From the NCBI RefSeq assembly GCF_014844075.1, contig NZ_CP062165.1:7440001-7504000 (forward strand): a stretch of DNA of 64,000 nt, read 5' to 3'. Source of the stretch: Paenibacillus sp. JNUCC-31 (GTDB lineage: Bacteria; Bacillota; Bacilli; Paenibacillales; Paenibacillaceae). The position numbers and the translations under genes were made by a program. The notes beneath the pieces were generated by a model. It worked only from the letters and a program-made list of their open reading frames with translations, had not been told where the DNA came from and ran no database searches. Below are positions 9,931 through 18,266 of the stretch, piece after piece. Numbering within the stretch: the first letter of the stretch is position 1; the number at the start of each line of letters is the position of its first letter.

Positions 9931-10015
9931 ACTTTGAAATCTGTGCAGATCAGTGTGAATTGTAAAATAATTATCGTTTTTTCAATTCCGACTGGTACTT
10001 CGTCCAAAAAAAGAG

Positions 10016-10021
10016 TATAAT
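10016..10021 (+). promoter_or_regulatory. -10 element for L31 gene
   Basis: Perfect TATAAT 54 bp upstream of the L31 start. The -35 region is weak. An AT-rich imperfect dyad at about 9958-9982 shares TAATTATT with Zur boxes, but the match is incomplete. Confidence 0.45.
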
Positions 10022-10074
10022 AAAGTTTAGTTCTATTCTAGGAAGTACCCATATTAAAGGAGTGTAAATAGATT

Positions 10075-10323
10075 ATGCCAAAAGCTGACATCCATCCCAA
10101 GACACAAACTGTAATTTTCTTCGATGCAAGTGCTGATTACAAATTCCTGAGTTCTTCGACTAAATTCTCGAACGAAACAATGGAATGGGAAGATGGCAAC
10201 ACTTACCCGGTAATCCGTGTGGACACTAGCTCCGCATCCCACCCATTCTTCACAGGTAAACAAAGAAACGTGGACATCGGTGGACGTGTTGATAAATTTA
10301 ACCGTAAATACAACATCAAATAG
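10075..10323 (+). CDS. rpmE2: Type B ribosomal protein L31 (zinc-independent)
   Basis: 82-residue component of the large ribosomal subunit. Hallmarks are the start PKADIHPK, then [32 protein letters not shown] and [10 protein letters not shown]. The CxxC zinc ribbon of type A L31 is absent, so this is the type B (YtiA) form that replaces zinc-containing L31 when zinc is scarce. In Bacillus it is repressed by Zur; only an imperfect Zur-like dyad is seen upstream here. It is a single-gene unit with its own -10 and a strong terminator. Confidence 0.95.
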   Translation: MPKADIHPKTQTVIFFDASADYKFLSSSTKFSNETMEWEDGNTYPVIRVDTSSASHPFFTGKQRNVDIGGRVDKFNRKYNIK

Positions 10324-10346
10324 TTTGTCCTACCATTACAAGAAAA

Positions 10347-10376
10347 CCTCGGGGATTTATCCCCGGGGCTTTTTTG
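10347..10376 (+). terminator. Terminator after L31 gene
   Basis: Stem CCTCGGGGA/TCCCCGGGG with loop TTTA, followed by CTTTTTT. Confidence 0.85.
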
Positions 10377-10534
10377 TGTTTTGCCTGCCTAATAACCCAT
10401 AGTTAACATGAGATAGCTTTCGGTGTCCAGATCAGCGACGACAAATAAATAATTGCATACAATTATTGCGCTTACATATCAAACGGAGGTACACTAGGAA
10501 GCAGAGTGAAATCATACTTGAGGAGGAAATAGAG

Positions 10535-10840
10535 ATGAGTAGCATCAAACATATGGTAACGTTTACACTTTACGCAGGCAAGGGTACACCTGAAGCTGAG
10601 GCATTTTTGAAAGAAAGTGCGGATGCACTGACGAAGATTCCAGGTGTGGAGCAATTTGAGGTACTGCGTCAGGTAAGCGAAAAGAACGAGTTTGATTACA
10701 GTTTCTCGATGGTCTTTGCCGATCAGGCTGCGTATGATGCCTATAATGATCACCCCGTTCACCGCAAGTATGTCGAAGAACGGTGGGAAAAGGAAGTTAG
10801 TCGCTTCCAGGAAATCGATCTGATTCCGCACGGAAAGTAA
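10535..10840 (+). CDS. Dabb-family (stress-responsive alpha/beta barrel) protein
   Basis: 101-residue ferredoxin-like protein of the Dabb family. Typical elements are IKHMVTFTLYAG at the start, IPGVEQFEVLRQV in the middle, DYSFSMVFADQAAYDAYNDHPVH and a closing FQEIDL strand. Such proteins form dimeric barrels and are often stress-induced or act on small hydrophobic molecules; the function here is unknown. The ATG at 10535 follows AGGAGG at 10521-10526, so the upstream in-frame start at 10466 is rejected. It is separated by about 155 bp from the following SDR and need not be in an operon with it. Confidence 0.82.
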   Translation: MSSIKHMVTFTLYAGKGTPEAEAFLKESADALTKIPGVEQFEVLRQVSEKNEFDYSFSMVFADQAAYDAYNDHPVHRKYVEERWEKEVSRFQEIDLIPHGK

Positions 10841-10995
10841 TAAACCGATGGATCACCATGAATAAAACAGAATAATAGCCAAGTACCGAAATCGTTTTCC
10901 ATCTTATTATGGAGTCCAATCTTTTTCGAATACTGCTTTCTTCATTGCTGAATTTCGTTAATACACATGTAGTATAAAGGAGGGGACCTATCCCT

Positions 10996-11757
10996 ATGAA
11001 ATTAGATCTTACAGGTAAAACGGCGCTGGTGACTGGAGCAACCGGCCAATTGGGAAGGGTTATCGCTCGTACGCTGGCAGACTGTGGTGCAAACCTCGCG
11101 CTGCATTACATAAATAATGAAACGAAGGCCAGAGAGCTTCAAAGCGAGATTGAAGCTCTCGGTCGGAAAACGGTCATTGTTCAGGGTGATATCACCAAAC
11201 AAGAAACGGCATTTCAGATGCGTGATGTAATTCAATCCGGCCTCGGCGATGTGGATATTGTGGTTGCCAATGCGGTTATCCAATATGCCTGGACAACCGT
11301 GCTGGAACAATCACCGGATGATTATATAAGCCAGTTTGAATCTTGCGTGATGCAGAGTGTCTATCTTGCAAAAGCATTCATTCCAACGATGAAGGAAGCA
11401 AGAGCTGGTCGATTTATTGGAATCAATACGGAATGTGCGATGCAAAATTTTGCTACACAGTCTGCATATACGGCGGGAAAACGCGGGATGGACGGTTTGT
11501 ACCGTGTGCTGGCGAAGGAGGTAGGCGAGTATCAGATTACGGTCAATCAGGTTGCGCCAGGATGGACAATCAGTGAACGTGATCGGACCAGTGAGCCGGG
11601 ATATGATGAGGGTTATATTCAAACGGTGCCGCTGAAGCGCAGAGGTGAAGATCAGGAAATCGCCAATGCGGTAGCTTTTTTGGCATCCGATCTGTCCTCT
11701 TTTATCACTGGAGCTTATATCCCGGTCAGTGGCGGCAATGTGATGCCAGCTATCTAA
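10996..11757 (+). CDS. SDR-family oxidoreductase with non-canonical catalytic residues
   Basis: 253-residue short-chain dehydrogenase fold. The cofactor motif TGATGQLG is intact and YTAGK supplies the Tyr and Lys. However, the catalytic serine region reads GINTECAMQ rather than NxSS, and the usual NNAG reads VANAV. The enzyme may therefore have altered chemistry or be a binding protein. The C-terminal VSGGNVMPAI is normal for the family. The start follows AAAGGAGGGG. It is a monocistronic unit ended by the hairpin at 11828. Substrate unknown. Confidence 0.8.
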   Translation: MKLDLTGKTALVTGATGQLGRVIARTLADCGANLALHYINNETKARELQSEIEALGRKTVIVQGDITKQETAFQMRDVIQSGLGDVDIVVANAVIQYAWTTVLEQSPDDYISQFESCVMQSVYLAKAFIPTMKEARAGRFIGINTECAMQNFATQSAYTAGKRGMDGLYRVLAKEVGEYQITVNQVAPGWTISERDRTSEPGYDEGYIQTVPLKRRGEDQEIANAVAFLASDLSSFITGAYIPVSGGNVMPAI

Positions 11758-11827
11758 ATCTGCTGATGGATGTGCATGAATTCAAGTATGAAATAAAAGG
11801 GAATATAAATTATTGTAGAACCATGAT

Positions 11828-11859
11828 CCGCTTGTCAGTCCATGACCAGCGGTTTTTTT
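11828..11859 (+). terminator. Terminator after SDR gene
   Basis: Stem CCGCT-GTCA paired with TGAC-AGCGG (one internal mismatch), followed by seven T. Confidence 0.8.
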
Positions 11860-11986
11860 GCATTTTATATATCTATAAATACATATGATTTGTTTCGGGT
11901 TTCAAAAGATTGGGGTATAAGAATAGGTATATTAACACGGTGGAAACCTAACTCAAAATAAGTAAAAAAAGGAGACCCGACCTGAT

Positions 11987-13714
11987 ATGAAAAAAACAAT
12001 AGCAGACGTTCTGGTCGAAGCATTATTGAACGCAGGCATCAAACGCATATATGGCATTGTTGGTGACTCCTTAAATGCGGTCCTCGATTCCATCCGCCGT
12101 TCGGGTAAAATTGAATGGATTCATGTCCGCCATGAAGAAGTGGCTGCTTTTGCGGCGGGGGCAGATGCCCAAGTGAGCGGAAGTATCGCAGTATGCGCAG
12201 GCAGTAGCGGACCAGGAAACATGCATTTAATTAACGGTTTGTATGACTGTCATCGGAATCGTGTGCCAGTACTTGCCATCGCAGCACATATTCCTAGTGA
12301 TGAGATCGGAAGTGAGTATTTTCAGGCGACACATCCGGAGTATTTGTTTCAGGAATGCAGTCATTATTGTGAGGTGATTACAACGGCAAAACAGATGCCG
12401 CGTTCTTTTACGATGGCAATGCAAACCGCGGTTGCGCGATCAGGTGTTTCCGTGATTGTATTGCCTGGGGACGTAGCCGCCCTGGAAGCGGCTGATCTGC
12501 CCGTACCGGAGCATGTGTATCATGCCACCCAGCCTGTGGTACATCCTTCCGAACCTGAACTGTTGAAACTGGCGGGGTTCCTGAATCAAGGCAAAAACAT
12601 TACGTTGCTGTGCGGAGCAGGCTGCGCTGGTGCGCGTGAACCTCTCATGCAGCTCTGTGATCGCTTGAAATCCCCAATGGTTATTGCTCTGCGAGGCAAG
12701 GAATATTTGGAGTACGATAACCCATACTCGGTGGGCCTTACCGGATTAATCGGGTATTCCTCCGGTTACCATGCCATGATGGATTGTGACGTGCTGTTGA
12801 TGCTGGGAACGGATTTTCCGTACCGTCAATTCTACCCTAATGATGCAGTGGTACTTCAAGTGGATATTCAGTCATCTCATCTTGGTCGTCGTACGAAGCT
12901 GGACTATGGGGTATGTGGTGACGTGAAAGCTACGATTGAAACTTTATTGCCTTATCTGACGGAAGAGCATAGTGACAAGCATTTGCATAAAAGTGTGGAA
13001 CGTTACGAAAAAGTGCGTAAAGAATTGGATGAGCTTGCTGTAGGAAAACCCGGGAAAAAGCCGATTCATCCTCAGTACTTAACCAAGCTCATCAGCGAAG
13101 CTGCAGCGGACAATGCGATCTTCACCTGCGATGTAGGTACTCCAACCGTTTGGGCAGCTCGCTACATTGAAATGAGTCGCAATCGCCGCTTGCTGGGTTC
13201 ATTCAGTCATGGTACGATGGCGAATGCTCTTCCGCAGGCCATTGGGGCTCAAGTGTCAGATCCGGGACGACAAGTGATATCCTTGTCCGGTGATGGCGGG
13301 ATTGCCATGCTGATGGGTGATCTTCTGACGCTTAAACAGCATAATCTTCCAATTAAAGTTGTCGTGTTTAACAACGGAGCACTCAGTTTTGTTGAACTGG
13401 AGATGAAGGCTGCGGGTTTGCTTGAATCTGGAACCGAGCTGGTAAATCCCAATTTTGCCATGGTAGCCCAAGCGATGGGCCTGGAGGGAATACGTGTTGA
13501 GGATCCGGGTGAACTGAAAGGGGCTATAGAGCGTGCATTGCAGCATGATGGTCCTGTACTGATCGACGTCGTGGTGAACCGGCAGGAGCTGTCCCTGCCT
13601 CCGAAGATTAATATGAAACAGGCCGAAGGCTTCACTTTATGGATGATGAAGGCCGTATTGAATGGGCGTGGCGATGAGCTGATCGAGCTGGCAAAAACCA
13701 ATTTGCTGAGATAA
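11987..13714 (+). CDS. poxB: Pyruvate oxidase/dehydrogenase (PoxB-like, ThDP- and FAD-dependent)
   Basis: 575 residues, nearly co-linear with E. coli PoxB, which converts pyruvate to acetate and CO2 and passes electrons to quinone at the membrane. Visible: the ThDP-binding HVRHEEVAAFAAGA, CAGSSGPGNMHLINGL, the FAD region, and the ThDP/Mg motif LSGDGGIAMLMGDLL. The last stretch GRGDELIELAKTNLLR closely matches the C-terminal amphipathic helix that docks E. coli PoxB on lipid, so membrane-linked oxidation is more likely than the soluble peroxide-forming type. Bacillus YdaP is the Firmicute relative. AGGAGA precedes the ATG. A GGGTAT element upstream hints at stress control. Confidence 0.93.
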   Translation: MKKTIADVLVEALLNAGIKRIYGIVGDSLNAVLDSIRRSGKIEWIHVRHEEVAAFAAGADAQVSGSIAVCAGSSGPGNMHLINGLYDCHRNRVPVLAIAAHIPSDEIGSEYFQATHPEYLFQECSHYCEVITTAKQMPRSFTMAMQTAVARSGVSVIVLPGDVAALEAADLPVPEHVYHATQPVVHPSEPELLKLAGFLNQGKNITLLCGAGCAGAREPLMQLCDRLKSPMVIALRGKEYLEYDNPYSVGLTGLIGYSSGYHAMMDCDVLLMLGTDFPYRQFYPNDAVVLQVDIQSSHLGRRTKLDYGVCGDVKATIETLLPYLTEEHSDKHLHKSVERYEKVRKELDELAVGKPGKKPIHPQYLTKLISEAAADNAIFTCDVGTPTVWAARYIEMSRNRRLLGSFSHGTMANALPQAIGAQVSDPGRQVISLSGDGGIAMLMGDLLTLKQHNLPIKVVVFNNGALSFVELEMKAAGLLESGTELVNPNFAMVAQAMGLEGIRVEDPGELKGAIERALQHDGPVLIDVVVNRQELSLPPKINMKQAEGFTLWMMKAVLNGRGDELIELAKTNLLR

Positions 13715-13795
13715 GTATTATGTTCGTTTAGTAATATCGGGCCGTGTTAAACTGTTGATCTGACAATGTATTGCATAAAATTAATCTGTACATCT

Positions 13796-13852
13796 CACCC
13801 AAAAGAAGGAGACCTCTACCCGCTTTTATTAAGGACTCTCCTTCTTGAGGTG
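13796..13852. repeat. Long inverted repeat after poxB
   Basis: Arms AAGAAGGAGA (13803-13812) and TCTCCTTCTT (13837-13846), extended outward by CACC/GGTG after a short bulge. No T-run on either strand, so a simple intrinsic terminator is not supported. The rest of the 334-bp gap 13715-14048 shows nothing else convincing. Confidence 0.6.
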
Positions 13853-14048
13853 TCTGGCATGTGATACATATTATAATAACAGTTATATGATATGAATTGT
13901 TTTAAAGTCATAACTCCATTAAAATAGGTATAGCCAGCAGGCTTTAATTTTTTTCCCCTACATAGGTTACATACCAATGCAAGACCGCTTCATATCGAAT
14001 GAACCGATCCGATGACAGATGACGAACACACACATGGAGGAGATCAGA

Positions 14049-14804
14049 ATGAGTCACAAAGGAAAAGTAGCAATTATCACTGGAGCAGGAAGTGGATTGG
14101 GCCAAGCGACCGCACTGAAGCTGGCTGAGAAGGGCGCGTCTATTGTGGTCGTTGATCTCAAGGCAGAGACCGGTCAGGAAACTGTAAAACAGATTGAGCA
14201 GCTTGGTGGTAAAGCGATTTTTGTTCAAGCGGATGTTAGCAAGGCGAACGAGGTAGAGAATTATGTGAACAAAACGATCGAGCAATTCGGCCGAATTGAC
14301 ATGTTCTTCAATAATGCCGGGATTGCTGGTCCTGGAATCAAATTAATTGAGCATACCATCGAGCAGTTTGACCAGATCATTGATATTAACTTGAGAAGTG
14401 TATTTTACGGGTTGAAATACGTCATTACTGAAATGCTCAAAACGGGCGGTGGTTCAATCGTGAATACCGCATCTACAGCAGGAATTGTTGGTGTTCCGGC
14501 AGTTGCGCCATATGCAGCGACGAAGCACGGTGTAGTTGGACTGACACGAACAGCTGCCATTGAATATGGCAAAGAAAATATTCGCGTGAATGCCATTGCT
14601 CCAGGCACGATTGAGACACCAATGGTGGTTCAGTTTGGTAAGGATAACCCGGAAGTGTTCAAAGCGACTATGGACAGTATTCCGTCTGGCCGTCTAGGCA
14701 AGCCTGAGGAGATTGCCAATCTGGTATCCTTCCTGCTTGGAGATGAAGCTCCGTACATTAATGGCGCTGTTTATCCAATTGATGGTGCGGTAACTGCACA
14801 ATAA
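14049..14804 (+). CDS. Classical SDR-family oxidoreductase
   Basis: 251-residue NAD(P)-dependent short-chain dehydrogenase with all canonical elements: TGAGSGLGQ for the cofactor, FNNAGIAGPG, the serine in VNTASTAGIVG, and YAATK as catalytic Tyr/Lys, followed by VNAIAPGTIETPM. GGAGGAGAT before the ATG at 14049 sets the start; the frame from 14019 is longer only by chance. The closest familiar relatives are glucose 1-dehydrogenase-like and cyclic alcohol dehydrogenase-like SDRs. The substrate is not determinable from sequence. It shares a bidirectional terminator with the convergent MFS gene. Confidence 0.87.
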   Translation: MSHKGKVAIITGAGSGLGQATALKLAEKGASIVVVDLKAETGQETVKQIEQLGGKAIFVQADVSKANEVENYVNKTIEQFGRIDMFFNNAGIAGPGIKLIEHTIEQFDQIIDINLRSVFYGLKYVITEMLKTGGGSIVNTASTAGIVGVPAVAPYAATKHGVVGLTRTAAIEYGKENIRVNAIAPGTIETPMVVQFGKDNPEVFKATMDSIPSGRLGKPEEIANLVSFLLGDEAPYINGAVYPIDGAVTAQ

Positions 14805-14827
14805 GACATGAGTCCGAATGAAGAAGA

Positions 14828-14865
14828 AAGAGAGGATACTGTAATGTCACAGTACCTCTCTTTTT
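14828..14865. terminator. Bidirectional terminator
   Basis: Stem AGAGAGG-TACTGT paired with ACAGTA-CCTCTCT, with T-rich sequence on the plus side and A-rich sequence on the other. It lies between the convergent SDR and MFS genes. Confidence 0.75.
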
Positions 14866-14901
14866 GCATATTACTATTTTTATTCTTGAGCTTATGCTCC
14901 A

Positions 14902-16083
14902 TCAGGCCACATTGGAAGAATTGGTTTCAGCCACAGCGGCATCTGTCTGGCGATAGACCAGAGTGATAATGATCATTGCAATGGCCACCCCTGCAGCTCC
15001 AATCCAGGTGATGGATGACAACGAAACTGCGCTGACGGCAATTCCTCCAATACCGGCGCCGGCAGCCATCGCCAGCTGCATAACCGAACTGTTCAGACTC
15101 AGCATAATCCCGGACGATTCCGGGGCCATCGTAACCAGATGGTATTGCTGTGTTGGACCGGAAGACCAGGCGGCGAAGGACCACAGAATCAGTACAATGA
15201 AAATAGTCACTCCCGAATGGGCGGTAACATTCAGCAGGATCAGGCTTACGACATGCAAAGCCATTCCCATGAGGAGTGTTCTTTTTACTCCCAAACGATC
15301 GGCGCTGAATCCTCCGGATTTGGAACCAATGAGACTTGCAATACCAAAGGCCAGCAAAGCAGAACTTAACAACGTTTCGCTCATGCCTGCAATAGATACC
15401 AGGTAAGGCGAAATATAGGTATAGGCAATGGAGTAGCCTGCTAACCAGAAAAAGGTGACAAGCAGCGCAAATCCGATGCGAGGTTGTTTAAGCAAGGCTA
15501 GTTGTTTTTTCAAAGGAACCGGCGCTTCCCCTTCTGATGATGGGATTGTAGATGCGATAACCACCATGGCGATGATACCCAAAACCGCGATGCCTGCAAA
15601 TACAAGTTTCCAGTCCCAAGCCGCAGCAACCATTCTTCCCAAAGGAACCCCCACGATCAATGAGGCGGTAAACCCGGTAATGACCGTTGCGATGGCGCTG
15701 GCCTGTTTGCCCTCAGCGGCTATCTTGGCTGCGACGGTCAAGGCTGTAACAACGACGACTCCGGCTCCAAGAGCCATCAGGACTCGTGCAGCGATAAAGA
15801 GCCCATATCCGGGCAACAGGTAGGCCAAGACGTTACCTGCAACAAACAGACCCAGAAAGTAGAGCAACAGCTTGCGTCGATCCATGCGGGAAGTTAACGC
15901 GATGATTATGGGTGTTCCGAGTGCATAAACGAGTGAAAAGATCGTAATCAGTTGTCCCGCAGCAATTAAAGAAATATTCATGGTGTCCGAGATCCGGTCC
16001 AGAATACCGGCAATGACATATTCGGAGGTCCCTACAAGAAAGCTGACCAAGGCGAGAACATAGATTTTCCATGTGTTAGACAT
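14902..16083 (-). CDS. MFS efflux transporter (AraJ/NepI-like, DHA1)
   Basis: 393-residue integral membrane transporter with about twelve hydrophobic segments. It has an N-terminal targeting-like start (MSNTWKIYVLALVSFLVGTSEYV), the loop SRMDRRKLL after helix 2 and the helix-4 region LMALGAGVVVV typical of the sugar/drug efflux MFS branch. Proton-driven export of a sugar, nucleoside or drug is likely, but the cargo is unknown. It is the last gene behind an ArsR regulator on the same strand. Two TATTTC-N10-GAAATA elements lie in the 149-bp gap before its start, which argues that the ArsR protein represses it. Confidence 0.85.
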   Translation of the reverse strand: MSNTWKIYVLALVSFLVGTSEYVIAGILDRISDTMNISLIAAGQLITIFSLVYALGTPIIIALTSRMDRRKLLLYFLGLFVAGNVLAYLLPGYGLFIAARVLMALGAGVVVVTALTVAAKIAAEGKQASAIATVITGFTASLIVGVPLGRMVAAAWDWKLVFAGIAVLGIIAMVVIASTIPSSEGEAPVPLKKQLALLKQPRIGFALLVTFFWLAGYSIAYTYISPYLVSIAGMSETLLSSALLAFGIASLIGSKSGGFSADRLGVKRTLLMGMALHVVSLILLNVTAHSGVTIFIVLILWSFAAWSSGPTQQYHLVTMAPESSGIMLSLNSSVMQLAMAAGAGIGGIAVSAVSLSSITWIGAAGVAIAMIIITLVYRQTDAAVAETNSSNVA

Positions 16084-16116
16084 AAGCTTGTAACCTCTTT
16101 TCCATTATAATTATTA

Positions 16117-16138
16117 TATTTTTAGAAATATAGAAATA
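16117..16138. promoter_or_regulatory. ArsR-type operator copy 1 (before MFS gene)
   Basis: TATTTT-N10-GAAATA, one mismatch from the two other copies and with the same 10-base spacer. Confidence 0.55.
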
Positions 16139-16197
16139 AAGACGAGAGAAGGGGAAAGCAAAATGATTAATTTATCAACGCATTGATGATATTTTCG

Positions 16198-16219
16198 TAT
16201 TTCTAGTATCATCGAAATA
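16198..16219. promoter_or_regulatory. ArsR-type operator copy 2 (before MFS gene)
   Basis: Perfect TATTTC-N10-GAAATA, with TATTTCTA shared with copy 3. Confidence 0.65.
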
Positions 16220-16232
16220 ATGAACAAAAATT

Positions 16233-16517
16233 TTATTTTCCCATCAAATAAGGGACAAATCTCTGCACAACGTCCGTATTCAGGCTGTAGTAAATATACG
16301 TACCTTTCTTCTGTGATGTCAGCAAACCACAATCGGATAGTTGCTTCAGGTGATGAGATAACGTGGAGAGCGCGACGGTTACCAGGCGATTTTCCAGATC
16401 AGCAGGACACAGATTGCTCTCACCCGCAAGGATTTGGATGATTTTATATCTCGTATGTTCACCCAGTGCTTTATGAATTTTGACGGCCTGTTCAGCATCT
16501 TTCGAATGGGGTTGCAT
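16233..16517 (-). CDS. ArsR-family repressor of the MFS gene
   Basis: 94-residue winged-helix repressor. It shows ALGEHTRYKIIQILAGE, then DLENRLVTVALSTLSHHLKQLSDCGLL (recognition helix at about residues 48-65) and the wing QKKGTYIYYSL. The cysteine pair of metal sensors is missing, although single cysteines are present (SNLCPAD, SDCGLL), so redox or thiol sensing cannot be excluded. The start is the ATG at 16517, with AGGAGC upstream; a TTG directly before it is an alternative. Operators of identical form precede this gene and the MFS gene, suggesting autoregulation plus control of efflux. Confidence 0.85.
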   Translation of the reverse strand: MQPHSKDAEQAVKIHKALGEHTRYKIIQILAGESNLCPADLENRLVTVALSTLSHHLKQLSDCGLLTSQKKGTYIYYSLNTDVVQRFVPYLMGK

Positions 16518-16545
16518 CAATATCGCTCCTTTCGTCTTTATTTCT

Positions 16546-16567
16546 TATTTCTATAAATATTGAAATA
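16546..16567. promoter_or_regulatory. ArsR-type operator copy 3 (before arsR-like gene)
   Basis: Perfect TATTTC-N10-GAAATA, 29 bp upstream of the regulator's ATG. TTATTTC/GAAATAA extends each arm by one base. Confidence 0.65.
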
Positions 16568-16594
16568 ACTTTATCATGCCTTTGGCAAAAAGTA

Positions 16595-16662
16595 AACTCC
16601 CTGCAAGACTATTGCATCCAGTCGAAAACGAATCAACTGAAATCAAAAGCCTTCAGGGAGTT
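16595..16662. repeat. Inverted repeat with long loop
   Basis: AACTCCCTG (16595-16603) and CAGGGAGTT (16654-16662), perfect 9-bp arms 50 bp apart, between the ArsR promoter and the 3' end of the L12-like gene. It may be a terminator or RNA structure for the minus-strand gene; there is no T-run. Confidence 0.4.
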
Positions 16663-16691
16663 GGGGATTCGATAAACACGAGGATCATGAA

Positions 16692-17036
16692 TTACAGTCG
16701 TTCAAGAGATTCAACATAGTCTTTGGCATCTTTAAGAGACAGATTTCTGGCTTCACGAGCCTTCTTGATCGCTATTATTTTTTTGCCCTGTTGTGCAAGT
16801 GCCTGTAATTCCCTATCAAGTTCGGTCCAATCAGCCGGATTCGGTGGAGATGAAGAACGATTCAGTGGAGGTGAGTTATAGCTAAAAGAGGACTGCGCAG
16901 TACTGCCTGCCCCATTCTCCAACCGCTCTACATCCCTTTTCAGTTCATTCAATTGAGCCTGAAGACTGGTGATTCGAAACAATAAGATAAGGATAAGAAG
17001 TATAAAAACGATCAAAACAATAGTGTTGATTTCCAT
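16692..17036 (-). CDS. Membrane-anchored protein with ribosomal L7/L12 C-domain-like tail
   Basis: 114 residues in three parts. An N-terminal transmembrane helix (INTIVLIVFILLILILLF, residues 3-20) is followed by a short coiled coil (LQAQLNELKRDVERLE) and a Ser/Pro-rich linker. The end is KKIIAIKKAREARNLSLKDAKDYVESLE, which matches the bL12 C-terminal pattern KhxxIKxxRexxxLxLKeAKxxVE. In the ribosome that domain recruits GTPase factors; tethered to the membrane it could bind a translation or secretion GTPase, but this is inference. It ends an isolated unit downstream of the P450 gene. Confidence 0.7.
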   Translation of the reverse strand: MEINTIVLIVFILLILILLFRITSLQAQLNELKRDVERLENGAGSTAQSSFSYNSPPLNRSSSPPNPADWTELDRELQALAQQGKKIIAIKKAREARNLSLKDAKDYVESLERL

Positions 17037-17075
17037 CTAGTTGATTTCCTCACTCTCATGACTCCAATTGAACAC

Positions 17076-18266
17076 TTATTTAAGCCGGATCGGAATTTCC
17101 TTAACACCTCGAACAATCATACCAGGTCTCCATTCAAGTTCATTAACATCAGCCTGAAGCTGCATCTCGGGAAAGCGGCGAAGCAGCGTGCTGATGGCAA
17201 TCTCGCCTTCCAGTCGCGCAAGAGGTGCTCCCAGACAAAGGTGAATGCCTTTGCCAAAAGCCAGATGCGAACTTTTCTCGCGAGTGATGTCAAAGACATC
17301 CGCATCCTTAAATTTCTCTTCATCCCGGTTGGCTGAATCCAGCGCAACGATAACAAGTTCGCCTTCAGCTATGTGATGTCCATGAAATTCGATATCTTCT
17401 GATGCCCAGCGAGACGTACTGAATTCAACAGGACCGTTATAACGGAGCATTTCCTCCACAGCATTATGAATTAATTCAGGCTGCTTGATCAGCAGGTCGC
17501 GTTGATCGGGGTGCTCCAAAAGGGCAAGTACGCCATTGCCGATGAGATTAACCGTTGTTTCGTGTCCAGCGATGATCAACAGAGCAACAACACCAAGCAG
17601 TTCCTTTTCGGATAGCTTTTCTCCTGATTCCTCTGCCACGACAAGCTGACTGATCAGATCGTCGCCCGGCTGCTCGCGTACTTTGGCGAACCAGGCATTC
17701 AGGTAATCAATGAACTCTTTGGCATGCTGATTAAAGACTTCGTCATTCTCCTCACTTGTCGCATCGATAATGGAGTTGGACCATAACCTGAATTTGTCCT
17801 GGTCTTCAAGTGGTACACCGAGGATCTCGCTAATGACAATAATCGGCAATGGAAAAGCGAACTCATCAATCAGATTCATTTTGTCCTGAGAATTAAGATT
17901 ATCCAGAAGATCGTTGGCAATATCCTGAATATGGCTTCTCATGCCCTCAATCAATCGGGGAGTAAAAGCCTGCTGTACGAGTCCACGCAATCGGCGATGG
18001 TCGGGTGGATCTGAAAAAAGCATGTTATGCACGAAGATATTCTGCTGATCTGGCCCGTACCGTTTGACTACATCCTTACTGAAGCGGTTGTCTTTCAATA
18101 CTTCGACTGCATTCTCATATCGTGTGATCATCCAGCCCAATTCGCCATGAGGGAACATGACTCTGAAGACCGGATCACTTTCTCTAAATTTTTCATAAAC
18201 AGGGTAGGGGTTATGGGTAAACTCCTTGGTGAAGAACTCAGACTGTGAAGTTTCATTTGTACTCAA
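17076..18266 (-). CDS. Cytochrome P450 (CYP107-like)
   Basis: Soluble class I bacterial P450 of 396 residues. The I-helix oxygen-activation motif is AGHETTVN, the K-helix ExxR is EEMLRYN, and the haem-cysteine loop is HLAFGKGIHLCLGAPLARLEG (haem ligand Cys in HLCLG). FSDPPDHRRLRGL is the C-helix region typical of CYP107 and related families such as B. subtilis YjiB. It starts at a TTG with GGAG nine bases upstream. No ferredoxin or ferredoxin reductase is adjacent, so electron supply must come from elsewhere. The substrate is unknown; hydroxylation of a hydrophobic or macrolide-like compound is the family norm. Confidence 0.92.
   Translation of the reverse strand: MSTNETSQSEFFTKEFTHNPYPVYEKFRESDPVFRVMFPHGELGWMITRYENAVEVLKDNRFSKDVVKRYGPDQQNIFVHNMLFSDPPDHRRLRGLVQQAFTPRLIEGMRSHIQDIANDLLDNLNSQDKMNLIDEFAFPLPIIVISEILGVPLEDQDKFRLWSNSIIDATSEENDEVFNQHAKEFIDYLNAWFAKVREQPGDDLISQLVVAEESGEKLSEKELLGVVALLIIAGHETTVNLIGNGVLALLEHPDQRDLLIKQPELIHNAVEEMLRYNGPVEFSTSRWASEDIEFHGHHIAEGELVIVALDSANRDEEKFKDADVFDITREKSSHLAFGKGIHLCLGAPLARLEGEIAISTLLRRFPEMQLQADVNELEWRPGMIVRGVKEIPIRLK

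Noticed and set aside
9958..9982. Zur box upstream of L31
   Set aside because: Only the TAATTATT centre fits; both outer arms are out of register by one or two bases. Mentioned in the L31 entries but not called as a site.
15455..15823. 122-codon plus-strand frame
   Set aside because: Antisense shadow of the DHA1-type MFS gene.
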